A stretch of DNA of 18,766 bases from CBDULX01 sp965368175 (GTDB lineage Bacteria; Pseudomonadota; Gammaproteobacteria; SZUA-229): NCBI GenBank assembly GCA_965368175.1, contig CBDULX010000035.1, positions 1 to 18,766 on the forward strand, in the 5' to 3' direction. Positions 1 through 7,625 of this stretch are shown in pieces; position 1 is the first letter of the stretch, and each line of letters opens with the position of its first letter. The notes below the pieces were generated by a model, which made no database searches, was not told the DNA's origin, and was given only the letters and a program-made list of their open reading frames with translations. The translations under genes and the position numbers were made by a program.

Positions 1-2
1 TC

Positions 3-2363
3 TGTGGTTTACTGTATATGATCGGTGCCCCAGTGATTACTGATTTCTTCGGCAACCGGGCAGCTGAGTGGTTACGTGCCCTGGGCACCGGTGCTCGTTT
101 TGATGACATCACCCGAGGAGTGATTGATGTACGAGATTTTGTTTATTACCTCAGCCTGATTGGTATTTTCCTAAGTTTAAATACCTTCTCGCTGGAAAAG
201 GAACGCTGGGCGCTCAGCGGTGATAAAAACCATCATAATCACTGGCGCTTCGCTACTACTCTGTTAGTGGCCAATGCCATCGCTATCAATCTCTGGCTGG
301 GACAAATCAATGTGCTGCGCCTGGATACCACTCAGGGCAGGCTTTATTCCATATCGGATGCCACCCGCGCCTATCTGCATCAACTCCAGGAACCCATGCT
401 CATACGTGGCTACTTCAGTGCTAAGACCCATCCGCTATTGTCGCCGCTGGTACCGCAAATGCGCGACCTGATAAAGGAATATGAAGTTGCCGGCCAGGGT
501 CGAGTTCGTATTGAATTCGTCGACCCCATCAGTGACCCTGAACTGGAACAGCAGGCGAATCAGAAATATGGCATCCAGCCGGTGCCTTTTCAGGTCGCTG
601 ACCGGCATCAGTCCTCGCTGGTCAATTCATATTTTAATGTGTTGATTGAATACGGTGATGAATTCGAGGTTCTGGGCTTTCGCGACCTGATCGAGGTGAA
701 ATCTCAAACCGGAAGCGACCTGGATGTACAACTGCGTAATCCTGAATATGACATTACCCGTGCCGTTAAAAAAGTATTACTGGCTTATCAGTCTGGAGGC
801 AATCTGTTCGATACCGTAAAAGGCGAACTGAATTTTACCGCCTATGTTTCCGCCGATAACAAACTGCCCAAACAGCTGCTTGACTTCAAAGGAAATATCC
901 AGACAGTGCTTGATGATCTCAGGCAAAAGGCTAACGGCCGTCTGAAAATCGAGTTTATAGAACCTGAAGCCAATGCCGGCAAAGTGGCCGAGCAGATTGC
1001 CGAGGATTATGGTTTTAAACCCATGGTCGCCAGCCTGTTTGATGCCAGGCGATTTTATTTCTACCTGACCCTCAGGCAGGGCCAACAACTGGTACAAATT
1101 CCGCTGGGTGATTACACCACGGCTAATTTTGAACTGGCACTGGAGTCGGCCATTAAACGCTTCGCCAGTGGTTTCACTAAAACTGTGGCATGGGTGTCCC
1201 CTGAAGCTGACCCACAAATGGCAAAACCAGGTATGCCAGGCTCACAGTTCAATCAACTGGAACAGGCCCTGAGTGCTGAGCTCAATATTAAGCGTGAAGA
1301 TTTGACTGATGGCTCGGTGGATAGTGAGGCCGATGTGCTATTGCTAACCGCCGCCAAAGAGCTGGATAACAAACAGTTATTCGCCATCGATCAGTTCCTG
1401 ATGCGTGGTGGCACCGTGATAGCGGCTACGTCACCTTATAGTGCCAGCCTCAGCCGCAACCAGCTCAGTATGCAACGCTATAACAGTGGCCTGCAGCCCT
1501 GGTTGCAACATCATGGACTGAAGATTGAGGAACAACTGGTCATGGACCCACAAAACAGTGCGTTTCCCGTACCGGTAACACGTCAGGCGGGTAGTTTCCG
1601 CTTTCAGGAATTACGCATGATCGACTATCCTTATTTCGCCGACTTACGAGATGCTGGCCTCAATCGTGATAATCCAGTCACCAGCGGCCTCAACCAGTTA
1701 AGCATGGCCTGGGCATCACCGATTACGGTCGACAAAGAAAAAAATGCGCAGCGCCAGATAACGCCATTGTTGCATAGCTCCAGTCAGGCATGGCTATCGA
1801 ACTCACTCAATGTGATGCCACAGATCGATGCTTCAGGTCGCAGCAGTTACCGCCCGGCCAATGACAGAAGCAGCTACCTGTTAGGTGCTATTAGCCAGGG
1901 TCGATTCAGTTCTTATTTCAAGGATCAGCAATCCCCGCTGCTGGCTCAATCTGAAAATGAAAACCAGGCAGATGAAAATGGCAGCGAAAGCGAAGCCAAT
2001 ATTATCAGCAGTGTCATTGAGCATTCACCTGAGTCTGCACGCATTATCCTTTTTTCTTCGAATGATTTTCTTAATGATCAGGTGATACAACTGTTGAGTT
2101 CAGGCAACGGCAATCTGTACCTGGAGGGGATCCAGATGATAGCTAACACGCTTGACTGGTCGCTGGAAGAGCAGGGGCTGCTCAGCATTCGTTCACGCGG
2201 TCACTTTAACCGTACCTTGCCGCCTATGGAACAGGCACAGCAGCTGGCCTGGGAAACTGGCAACTATATTATGGCCATAGTCATGCTGATCGCCATAGCA
2301 GCCATTCAGCAATATCGCCATCGTCGGCGCGACCGCCATTACTCTGAAACCCTGGCCGTTTAA
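3..2363 (+). CDS. GldG-type ABC transporter auxiliary protein, 5' end cut by window
   Basis: The reading frame is already open at base 3, so the ATG at 18 is probably not the true start. The gene likely begins upstream with an ABC-2 permease part, as in permease-GldG fusions. Residue numbers here count from that ATG. Hydrophobic segments lie near 41-57 and 78-95. A large extracytoplasmic region of the ABC_transp_aux/GldG type follows, and a last membrane helix sits near 748-767 before a basic tail. Two similar units can be read, one near 105-195 (RGYFSAK ... RIEFVDP) and one near 270-340 (TAYVSAD ... KIEFIEP), which suggests an internal duplication. Residues 645-665 are acidic and low-complexity. 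By family it is the membrane component of an ABC exporter of unknown substrate. The DUF4340 gene follows after 14 bases, the usual partner. The family call is firm; the substrate is unknown. Confidence 0.85.
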   Translation, partial: CGLLYMIGAPVITDFFGNRAAEWLRALGTGARFDDITRGVIDVRDFVYYLSLIGIFLSLNTFSLEKERWALSGDKNHHNHWRFATTLLVANAIAINLWLGQINVLRLDTTQGRLYSISDATRAYLHQLQEPMLIRGYFSAKTHPLLSPLVPQMRDLIKEYEVAGQGRVRIEFVDPISDPELEQQANQKYGIQPVPFQVADRHQSSLVNSYFNVLIEYGDEFEVLGFRDLIEVKSQTGSDLDVQLRNPEYDITRAVKKVLLAYQSGGNLFDTVKGELNFTAYVSADNKLPKQLLDFKGNIQTVLDDLRQKANGRLKIEFIEPEANAGKVAEQIAEDYGFKPMVASLFDARRFYFYLTLRQGQQLVQIPLGDYTTANFELALESAIKRFASGFTKTVAWVSPEADPQMAKPGMPGSQFNQLEQALSAELNIKREDLTDGSVDSEADVLLLTAAKELDNKQLFAIDQFLMRGGTVIAATSPYSASLSRNQLSMQRYNSGLQPWLQHHGLKIEEQLVMDPQNSAFPVPVTRQAGSFRFQELRMIDYPYFADLRDAGLNRDNPVTSGLNQLSMAWASPITVDKEKNAQRQITPLLHSSSQAWLSNSLNVMPQIDASGRSSYRPANDRSSYLLGAISQGRFSSYFKDQQSPLLAQSENENQADENGSESEANIISSVIEHSPESARIILFSSNDFLNDQVIQLLSSGNGNLYLEGIQMIANTLDWSLEEQGLLSIRSRGHFNRTLPPMEQAQQLAWETGNYIMAIVMLIAIAAIQQYRHRRRDRHYSETLAV

Positions 2364-2377
2364 AGGAGCCGCAACAA

Positions 2378-3358
2378 ATGAATCGTTTTAATCAAATACT
2401 CTTAGCAATACTGGCATTACAGGTGTTGATTGCCGGCGGCATTTTTGTCACCGGCCAACCCGCTTCCCCTGATGAGCTACAGTCAAATTTACTGACTGCG
2501 AATAAAGACGAGATCGATAAAATCATTATTGCCGGCAATGACCATAAACAGATCCTGCTAAGCAAGGTCAATGGTCAATGGCAGCTACCTGATTACTACC
2601 AGTTATCGGCCAGCCAGACCAGGGTCAATGACATGCTGGATAAACTTCAAACTACAAAAAGCGGCTGGCCAGTAGCGACCACTCAATCAAGCCATCAACG
2701 TTTTGAAGTTTCAGAGAATAATTTCCAGAAAAAAGTCATCCTGGCCAATGGAGATAATGAACGTGAAGTCATCTACCTGGGCAGTTCACCAGGATTTCGC
2801 CAGTTACATATACGGAAAAAAGGCGACGATGAGGTTTATGCCGTCAAACTCAATAGTTTTGATTTTCAAACTGAATCGAGTGACTGGCTCGACAAAAACC
2901 TGCTGCAACCCGGACAGGATATTATCAACCTGAAAGGACCGGATTATAGCTTTAGCAAACAGGATACTCACTGGCAACTGGTAAATGGGGATAATGATGG
3001 CGACGTCGAAATCATTGCAGATAATCTCAATAAACTGACCACTACACTTGCCAGGCTTACAGTACAGGCGGCATTCGAAAAACCAATTGGGAAAATTGAC
3101 TATGAACTGAGTGTTGCAACCTTGTCTGATAAATTCAGCTACCAGTTCTTTAAAGAAAACAACGAACATTTCATTAAAAGAAATGATTATGAGCAGGTAT
3201 TTAAATTAAACCCTTCAGACTACGAAAATATTACCAGCCAAAGCGCTAACCAGCTGGTTAATCAGACATCCGCCAGTGAGCAACAGGCACCTATGGTCGA
3301 AGGCAAGAGCAAAAGCACAGGAGAAAGTAGCATCAAAACCGATAATCAACAGAGTTAA
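2378..3358 (+). CDS. DUF4340 domain-containing protein
   Basis: A 326-residue protein with an N-terminal membrane anchor or uncleaved signal near residues 7-24 (hydrophobic, ending at a Gly-Gly), then a soluble extracytoplasmic region. The pattern of short beta-rich units (for example KVNGQWQLPDYY and the later KQDTHWQLVNGD) is typical of DUF4340 proteins, which are encoded next to GldG-type ABC proteins. The ATG at 2378 has a clear AGGAG ribosome site eight bases upstream and lies 14 bases after the GldG stop, so the two are one operon. The last 40 residues are Ser/Gln/Lys-rich and probably disordered. Function is unknown beyond membership of the exporter complex. The gene ends only a few bases before an inverted-repeat element. 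Confidence 0.82.
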   Translation: MNRFNQILLAILALQVLIAGGIFVTGQPASPDELQSNLLTANKDEIDKIIIAGNDHKQILLSKVNGQWQLPDYYQLSASQTRVNDMLDKLQTTKSGWPVATTQSSHQRFEVSENNFQKKVILANGDNEREVIYLGSSPGFRQLHIRKKGDDEVYAVKLNSFDFQTESSDWLDKNLLQPGQDIINLKGPDYSFSKQDTHWQLVNGDNDGDVEIIADNLNKLTTTLARLTVQAAFEKPIGKIDYELSVATLSDKFSYQFFKENNEHFIKRNDYEQVFKLNPSDYENITSQSANQLVNQTSASEQQAPMVEGKSKSTGESSIKTDNQQS

Positions 3359-3360
3359 AT

Positions 3361-3518
3361 TAAACAAGCTCAGATTAAGTCTGGTTGTAGCAGGCTACAA
3401 TAGAAGTATTTAGATTTTTCATAATGCGGGCGGGATTTTATTCTATTGCAACGAAATCGGGGGAAATCTGGACGATTTTAGCCAGCATAAATCAATCATG
3501 ACTTGATCAGAGTTTCCT
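3361..3518 (+). repeat. MITE-like inverted repeat, copy A (long form, left end decayed)
   Basis: This copy shares the core of the other long copies: TTTAGATTTTTCA, then TTCTATTGCAACGAA, then GGGGAAATCTGGACG, then the right arm with GCCAGCATAA and ACTTGATCAGAG. The right terminus is GTTTCCT. The left terminus is mutated and lacks a clear GGGAACCTCTG, so the left boundary is approximate. It sits directly behind the DUF4340 stop codon. Apart from this element the 202-base gap before the next gene shows nothing. Confidence 0.75.
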
Positions 3519-3560
3519 GGCTAAAAATTCCAGCCAGAATAATAAACCTGCTAGAATTCA

Positions 3561-4136
3561 TCAACTGCCAATTTTTTTGTAAAGCTTAATATCGACATCC
3601 GGTAACAGTATACTCAGTGCAGCCATTATCTTATCCAGTTCATCCCTGATCACGGTAAATTTAATATTTGATTTATCACTTATGTATAAATCGATTACCA
3701 CAATATTCTGATTATCATAAAGTTTGTGACAACTCTTATATTTAACCAGGATGGATGGATCCTGGTAAAGGCCGATATATTTAAGATCACTGTATTTAAA
3801 TACATAATCATAATATTGTTTTTCATAAAAATCTTCGCGTTCAAAACCAGCACCCTTACTTTTCAGAAATTTTCCTTTTCTATAGGCCAGAAGATCGATT
3901 TTCTCTTCCCCTATCCTGAAGTTTGCGCCTTCGTCATACCAGAAGCCTCGCGCAGCACAGACACTCACAGGCCCTGCTTCGAGCCAGATTGCATCCTGTA
4001 ATATTAATTTTGCCTGCTCTCGGCTCATACTCTCCTTGAGCTTCAGCATAGTTTCACTCGGTACGTATTCGGAACTACAGGCAAGCAGTGATACTAGAAT
4101 GACAAATACTGATATGACTTTCATTTTTTTACTCAT
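3561..4136 (-). CDS. Small hypothetical lipoprotein
   Basis: A 191-residue protein with a lipoprotein signal: basic start MSKKMK, hydrophobic stretch, then lipobox LLAC with the modified Cys followed by SSEY. It is therefore expected to be exported and lipid-anchored. The mature part begins with a region resembling the SmpA/OmlA-like 'SREQAKLILQDAIW' pattern, but I cannot assign a family. The ATG at 4136 is chosen because AGGGTG lies nine bases upstream; a GTG four codons earlier overlaps that site and is less likely. The gene follows the amidohydrolase by 27 bases on the same strand and may be the last gene of that transcript. It looks more AT-rich than its upstream neighbours. Function unknown. 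Confidence 0.72.
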   Translation of the reverse strand: MSKKMKVISVFVILVSLLACSSEYVPSETMLKLKESMSREQAKLILQDAIWLEAGPVSVCAARGFWYDEGANFRIGEEKIDLLAYRKGKFLKSKGAGFEREDFYEKQYYDYVFKYSDLKYIGLYQDPSILVKYKSCHKLYDNQNIVVIDLYISDKSNIKFTVIRDELDKIMAALSILLPDVDIKLYKKIGS

Positions 4137-4163
4137 GGTTAAACACACCCTGATTGTAGTTGT

Positions 4164-4976
4164 TTAATCCTCGACCGGGAACATGCGCATAATATTTTCA
4201 TAGGCAATTAATTGCCTGGTTTCAGCTGACAACTGATCCAGCCAGTGTCTGGTATAATCGATCTGTTGAGGCAGGTGGGCCCAACGTCTGGGTAAATAAG
4301 TGTCCATGCCCAGTATAAATCTTTCTGGATACCGTTCCAGCAGTGACTTCCAGACGGCATGCAGATTTTGTTCATCATCCAGCATATTATATCGAAATGA
4401 CAGATCACAGCTTATTCCTGGATAGCTGTCCATTATCCGTTTCAGATCATCAACCGGATGGTCCATTCCACAATGCGCCCAGATCAGTCTCAGTCTGGGT
4501 TGTAAGTTGATCAGATGCTCTATGGTTTCTGCATCTGCATGGGCACTCACCACCAGATTATTTTCCACCATTGTTTTCATTAATGTTCTCACCACATCTG
4601 TATTTTTATGTTCCTTGAACAGGTGGAACTCACCAAAGCCCCGAAAAATACCTGTGTTCAGTTGTTGCTGAATGTAATCGATAATGCCAGGATCGGAATA
4701 CCAGGTGAATCGATCACGATATACCCGGTACGGACGTATAAAAGGAATGATCCTTCGGTTAGACAGCTCATACAGTTTTACGGTACCGGCGGCCGGTGTG
4801 CTGGAAACTATAGCTCGATCAATACCGTTTTCAGACATCAGGTGCAGCGCCTGTTCTGGACTCAACTGGTCCCACACATCCTGATTATAATGCACATGTC
4901 CATCATTAATTTCATAAGCCCAGGAATGTACACTTATGAAAATAGATATAAAGATAAATGCACGCATTATCCACAT
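4164..4976 (-). CDS. Exported amidohydrolase-2 family metal hydrolase
   Basis: A 270-residue protein with a hydrophobic N-terminus and a plausible signal peptidase site after SWA (residue 20), so probably periplasmic. The remainder fits the amidohydrolase-2 TIM barrel: HVH (His27, His29) at the end of strand 1, GEFH (His118), SAHAD (His146), AHCG (His168) and LGMD (Asp225), the expected set of metal-binding and catalytic residues. About 250 mature residues is near the family's lower size. The start ATG shares one base with the stop of the upstream isomerase gene (TAATG), a sign of translational coupling; a second ATG three codons on is possible. The substrate cannot be told from sequence; relatives include decarboxylases and lactonases. 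An exported member is less usual than a cytosolic one. Confidence 0.82.
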   Translation of the reverse strand: MWIMRAFIFISIFISVHSWAYEINDGHVHYNQDVWDQLSPEQALHLMSENGIDRAIVSSTPAAGTVKLYELSNRRIIPFIRPYRVYRDRFTWYSDPGIIDYIQQQLNTGIFRGFGEFHLFKEHKNTDVVRTLMKTMVENNLVVSAHADAETIEHLINLQPRLRLIWAHCGMDHPVDDLKRIMDSYPGISCDLSFRYNMLDDEQNLHAVWKSLLERYPERFILGMDTYLPRRWAHLPQQIDYTRHWLDQLSAETRQLIAYENIMRMFPVED

Positions 4977-5323
4977 TAAGTTTCTGCTGTGAATCTGAAG
5001 TAACTGTCCCTGTCCATATCCACCACTTCAACTGTAATCCGTTTCACCGGCCAGTGCTGGTCTTTAATCGATGCCATGACTGCTTCACTTAACATTTTTT
5101 TCTGTTCTGGATTTCGCCCTGACAGAATTCGTAGTTGTGCATGTAAAAAACTATCTCGACTTTTAGCGTTAAGATAATAATGAATCGGTATCATGCGAAC
5201 TTTAATATGACTCTCCTCAAATAAGCCTGTTGAGAATGCCGCCTGATGAACGGCATCCATCATACTGCCCAGTCGTTCATCACTGGCCAGCTCATGGGAG
5301 AATTCTAAAATCAGATGCGGCAT
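4976..5323 (-). CDS. 5-carboxymethyl-2-hydroxymuconate isomerase-like tautomerase
   Basis: A 115-residue protein of the CHMI family (HpaF type) in the tautomerase superfamily. It begins MPHLILEFS, so Pro2 becomes the N-terminal catalytic proline once Met is removed. The family pattern continues with VHQAAFSTGLF (about 25-35), the IKVR segment with Arg43, and LRILSGRNPEQKK (64-76). Slightly shorter than the roughly 125-residue E. coli enzyme. CHMI isomerises 5-carboxymethyl-2-hydroxymuconate in homoprotocatechuate breakdown, but no other gene of that route is here, so the real substrate may differ. It lies 18 bases after the alpha/beta hydrolase and overlaps the amidohydrolase start by one base. 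Family call good; exact reaction uncertain. Confidence 0.8.
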   Translation of the reverse strand: MPHLILEFSHELASDERLGSMMDAVHQAAFSTGLFEESHIKVRMIPIHYYLNAKSRDSFLHAQLRILSGRNPEQKKMLSEAVMASIKDQHWPVKRITVEVVDMDRDSYFRFTAET

Positions 5324-5341
5324 AATAATGCTCCATAATAA

Positions 5342-6211
5342 TTATCGAATAAATTCCACTGCCATATTAATAACAGCATCATTACGCAGGATTCGCCTGT
5401 GACCCAGGCCTTCTGTCAATTTCAGACGAGAACCCGGCCACGCTTTAGACAGTTGCTCACCCTGTTGCCAGGGAACTTCCTTATCATTTTTATCATGGAT
5501 AATCAGTGCAGGGATGCTGACAACTTTGGCATTGAATTCTGTTGCAATCAATGTAAGAACATCATTACCAAATTTATTCTGGATTTTTCTGATAAAAGCC
5601 GCTTGTGTATCCTGGGATATTTTCAGTGCCTGGCAGAAACTATCAATAACAAAATGCGTATTTGCCGGTGGGCTGATACACACTACTTTTTTCGTGTTTA
5701 GACCCGTAGCCAGAGCCCTTGCTGTTACCATTGCACCAAAGGAATGACATATGATGGCATGAACGGGGCCTGTGTCTTTAACCACCAGGTTCATAGCATC
5801 GATAATATGAAATATATTGGTCTGCTTTCCCGAGCTTTGACCATGGGCCGGAGCATCGAAGGCCACTACCCTGAATCCCGCATCCACCAGTGGTTGAGCA
5901 AAAGCGCCTAGCTGAACGGCCCGACCACTCCAGCCATGGACCAGTAACACCGCAGGCCCCTCACCCCAGCTGTATACTGAAAGTTCACCGGATTCAGACT
6001 CCAGCTGATAGTGCCTGGCCTGTTGTGCCCATTCCAGCTCACGTCTGGGGACAGTGTAACGTCGAGTACTGAACCACAGTCTGTATACCCATCGTGATGC
6101 CAATGCTGGTGACACCTTATCAGTAATAACGAGTGCCAGACGAATCAGACGCAACGACCAGGGCACAGGCCTGTGTCCCGATGGACTGATTTCTTCTGAA
6201 TCAGGCTCCAT
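5342..6211 (-). CDS. Alpha/beta hydrolase
   Basis: A 289-residue alpha/beta-fold hydrolase. Visible motifs: LLVHGWSG near 89-96 (oxyanion-hole region), FDAPAHGQSSG near 118-128, nucleophile elbow ICHSFGAM with Ser157, the acid candidate in IIHDKND (Asp240 or Asp243), and catalytic His271 in GLGHRR. The elbow reads C-H-S-F-G, with Cys where Gly is usual. Residues 1-60 form a basic, partly amphipathic extension that could associate with the membrane. The ATG at 6211 is chosen for its AAGGGGAA ribosome site seven bases upstream. A longer frame opens with TTG at 6268 inside repeat copy B and is rejected. It is first of a three-gene run with the isomerase and the exported amidohydrolase. Esterase- or thioesterase-like; substrate unknown. 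Confidence 0.82.
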   Translation of the reverse strand: MEPDSEEISPSGHRPVPWSLRLIRLALVITDKVSPALASRWVYRLWFSTRRYTVPRRELEWAQQARHYQLESESGELSVYSWGEGPAVLLVHGWSGRAVQLGAFAQPLVDAGFRVVAFDAPAHGQSSGKQTNIFHIIDAMNLVVKDTGPVHAIICHSFGAMVTARALATGLNTKKVVCISPPANTHFVIDSFCQALKISQDTQAAFIRKIQNKFGNDVLTLIATEFNAKVVSIPALIIHDKNDKEVPWQQGEQLSKAWPGSRLKLTEGLGHRRILRNDAVINMAVEFIR

Positions 6212-6251
6212 GTTTTCCCCTTTGATTTGGCTTCCCCGTAGACTAGCTGTT

Positions 6252-6413
6252 AGGGAACCTCTGATCAAGTCGTGATTGTTTTATGCTGGCTAAAAGCGTC
6301 CAGATTTCCCCCAAAGTTCGTTGCAATAGAATAACTATTCCGCCTCACTTCGTAAAAAATCTAAACCCTTTTATCGCAGCATAAATTCAACCAGACTTAA
6401 TCAGTGGCTCCCT
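6252..6413 (-). repeat. MITE-like inverted repeat, copy B (long form, intact)
   Basis: A 162-bp element with termini AGGGAACCTCTGAT (left) and the complement of AGGGAGCCACTGAT (right). The arms match imperfectly for about 50 bases each (both contain TTTATGCTG, then AAAAG), so the element can fold almost whole into one hairpin. The core TTCGTTGCAATAGAAT is that of copies A, F and H in reverse orientation. CCAGA occurs at 6300-6304 and again at 6391-6395. Its left end is 40 bases upstream of the hydrolase start codon, so any promoter of that gene lies in or beyond the element. Confidence 0.88.
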
Positions 6414-6414
6414 A

Positions 6415-6484
6415 AGGAACCTCTGATCAAGTCGTGATTGTTTTATGCTGGCCTACTACACCAAGACTTAATCAGTGGTTCCCT
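6415..6484 (-). repeat. MITE-like inverted repeat, copy C (short form)
   Basis: A 70-bp copy lying head-to-tail against copy B, with a single base between them. The left arm is nearly identical to that of B through TTTTATGCTGGC; the right arm is AGACTTAATCAGTGGTTCCCT. The roughly 90-base core present in B is absent. Together B and C fill nearly all of the 299-base gap between the hydrolase start and the small membrane-protein gene. Confidence 0.85.
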
Positions 6485-6510
6485 GGTTAAAACTGAATCC
6501 ATATAAAACA

Positions 6511-6714
6511 TTACTTTGCACAACTCGCTTCATCTATGAAACCCAGTTTTTTCCATAACCAGAGATTCACACAAAAACCACTGATACCTGCAAAGGCCGA
6601 AAATACAATTGGCACGTACAACAACCAGTGCACGGTCTTAAAACCCGTAAGCCAGACTCCTGATAGCATAATAAGGGAAAATGACAGATACAACATTCGA
6701 TTAGCAGACATCAT
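6511..6714 (-). CDS. Small two-helix membrane protein, DUF2892/YgaP-tail-like
   Basis: A 67-residue protein with two predicted membrane helices, near 7-25 and 30-50. An Arg near the start (NRML), a Gly-rich second helix and a GFC segment resemble the DUF2892 (YgaP transmembrane) pattern, though the match is loose. Two adjacent ATGs begin the frame, with GGAG five bases before the first. The MerR gene ends 12 bases upstream, so this is the third gene of the HMA-like/MerR cluster. DUF2892 segments often accompany rhodanese or sulfur-handling genes, but nothing here shows the substrate. Call is moderate on family, good on being a real gene. Confidence 0.62.
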   Translation of the reverse strand: MMSANRMLYLSFSLIMLSGVWLTGFKTVHWLLYVPIVFSAFAGISGFCVNLWLWKKLGFIDEASCAK

Positions 6715-6726
6715 TTTTACTCCATT

Positions 6727-7218
6727 TTAGATTACTTCACTGCAATTTTTCTGTTCCCAGATCAAGTTCAAAAAATCGGATTTATCCAGATTTTGATTCA
6801 CGGGGCAATTCGGACAGGACTTACGAGTGGGAGCATTTTTACATTCAAAACAGCCTTCCACTTTGGAAGCAGCAAACAGCAGGTCATTCTGTAGTAGATG
6901 CAGGACCTCGATCTCCTGCTGAACCTGTTCGCTCAATCGCATGACCAGAGCATGCATTTTCCGACTGCTTTCTGACCCACTTACTGACGGATCCCTTGTG
7001 GTTGCCAGTTCGTGGATCAGGCTGATGGGTATACCAGAGTCTGTCAGCCGTAAAATCGCCTTAAAACGCAGCACATCCTCATTACTATATCGGCGTGTGC
7101 CCCCAGATGTACGGCAGGATTCCAGCAACCCCTGTTCTTCATAAAAACGCAGTGTCCTTGGTGTGGTGCCCAGTAAATCAGCAAGCTCACCAATTTTCAT
7201 ATATGCATTGCCCACCAT
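6727..7218 (-). CDS. MerR-family transcriptional regulator with C-terminal four-cysteine motif
   Basis: A 163-residue MerR regulator. The winged helix-turn-helix starts MKIGELADLLGTTPRTLRFYEEQGLL (residues 7-32), followed by GGTRRYSNEDVLRF. A coiled-coil dimerisation helix runs about 85-118. The tail holds Cys123, Cys126, Cys135 and Cys138 in a CxxC-x8-CxxC layout, which could bind zinc or another metal, or act as a redox sensor. The ATG at 7218 is three bases after the HMA-like stop (coupling); the ATG at 7200, giving the usual MKIGEL start, is equally possible. It probably controls its own operon through the palindrome at 7484-7497. The ligand is unknown: the cysteine spacing is not that of MerR, CueR or SoxR. 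Confidence 0.85.
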   Translation of the reverse strand: MVGNAYMKIGELADLLGTTPRTLRFYEEQGLLESCRTSGGTRRYSNEDVLRFKAILRLTDSGIPISLIHELATTRDPSVSGSESSRKMHALVMRLSEQVQQEIEVLHLLQNDLLFAASKVEGCFECKNAPTRKSCPNCPVNQNLDKSDFLNLIWEQKNCSEVI

Positions 7219-7221
7219 AGC

Positions 7222-7449
7222 CTAAACACCTATCAGCTGGGCCTGATAACCCACGGATTTTACATGCTGCAGCAGGGTTTTACTCTGAACATGCTGTGGA
7301 TTGAAAGCCACCAGCATTAGATGAGGATGATCGGGATTAAATCGGGGGGCGATCACACCATCCAGATCACGCATGGTTTGTTCAAGCTGGACCCGTTGAT
7401 TATTATCCAGCCTGTTATTTACATGGATGAGCACATCAACAACATTCAT
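7222..7449 (-). CDS. HMA-like small protein lacking the CxxC metal site
   Basis: A 75-residue protein with the length and beta-alpha-beta-beta-alpha-beta pattern of a heavy-metal-associated (ferredoxin-like) domain: VVDVLIHV (strand 1), helix 14-28, GVIAPRF (strand 2), LMLVAFNP (strand 3), helix 56-66, YQAQLIGV (strand 4). It has no cysteine at all, so the canonical MxCxxC copper site is absent. It resembles proteins commonly labelled 'heavy-metal-associated domain-containing'; without the cysteines, metal transport is unlikely, and a regulatory or protein-binding role is possible. AAGGAGAG five bases before the ATG is a strong ribosome site. It is the first gene of the cluster with the MerR regulator and small membrane protein. 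Confidence 0.75.
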   Translation of the reverse strand: MNVVDVLIHVNNRLDNNQRVQLEQTMRDLDGVIAPRFNPDHPHLMLVAFNPQHVQSKTLLQHVKSVGYQAQLIGV

Positions 7450-7483
7450 AAGATCTCTCCTTAAATGAGGAACCTTATTTATA

Positions 7484-7497
7484 TTACGTTAACGTAA
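7484..7497. promoter_or_regulatory. Perfect 14-bp palindrome, likely MerR-family operator
   Basis: TTACGTTAACGTAA is a perfect palindrome 35 bases upstream of the HMA-like start codon. On the minus strand it is followed at once by AT-rich TAATATAAATAA, which can serve as a -10 region. A TACGT-core dyad between promoter elements is the layout of MerR-family operators, and closely similar TTACGTTAACGTAA-type sites are described for LiuR-like MerR regulators. The encoded regulator two genes down is the obvious candidate to bind it. The palindrome is seen; the binding is inferred. Confidence 0.65.
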
Positions 7498-7625
7498 GAT
7501 TTTCCATAGGAACTTGTCACGATTAGAGAGGATCAGCAGCAGAAATTCCTGTATAGCGGCATGAAATAACTATAAGCAATTGATTATATTGACATTATCA
7601 TTGCTTTGTAAGCTGACAAGAAATA

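Noticed and set aside
777..1217. Open frame on the minus strand inside the GldG-type gene
   Set aside because: It lies wholly inside a well-supported gene, has no ribosome site and encodes nothing recognisable; a shadow.
6212..6268. N-terminal extension of the alpha/beta hydrolase from a TTG
   Set aside because: The extension begins inside repeat copy B, while the ATG at 6211 has a strong ribosome site.
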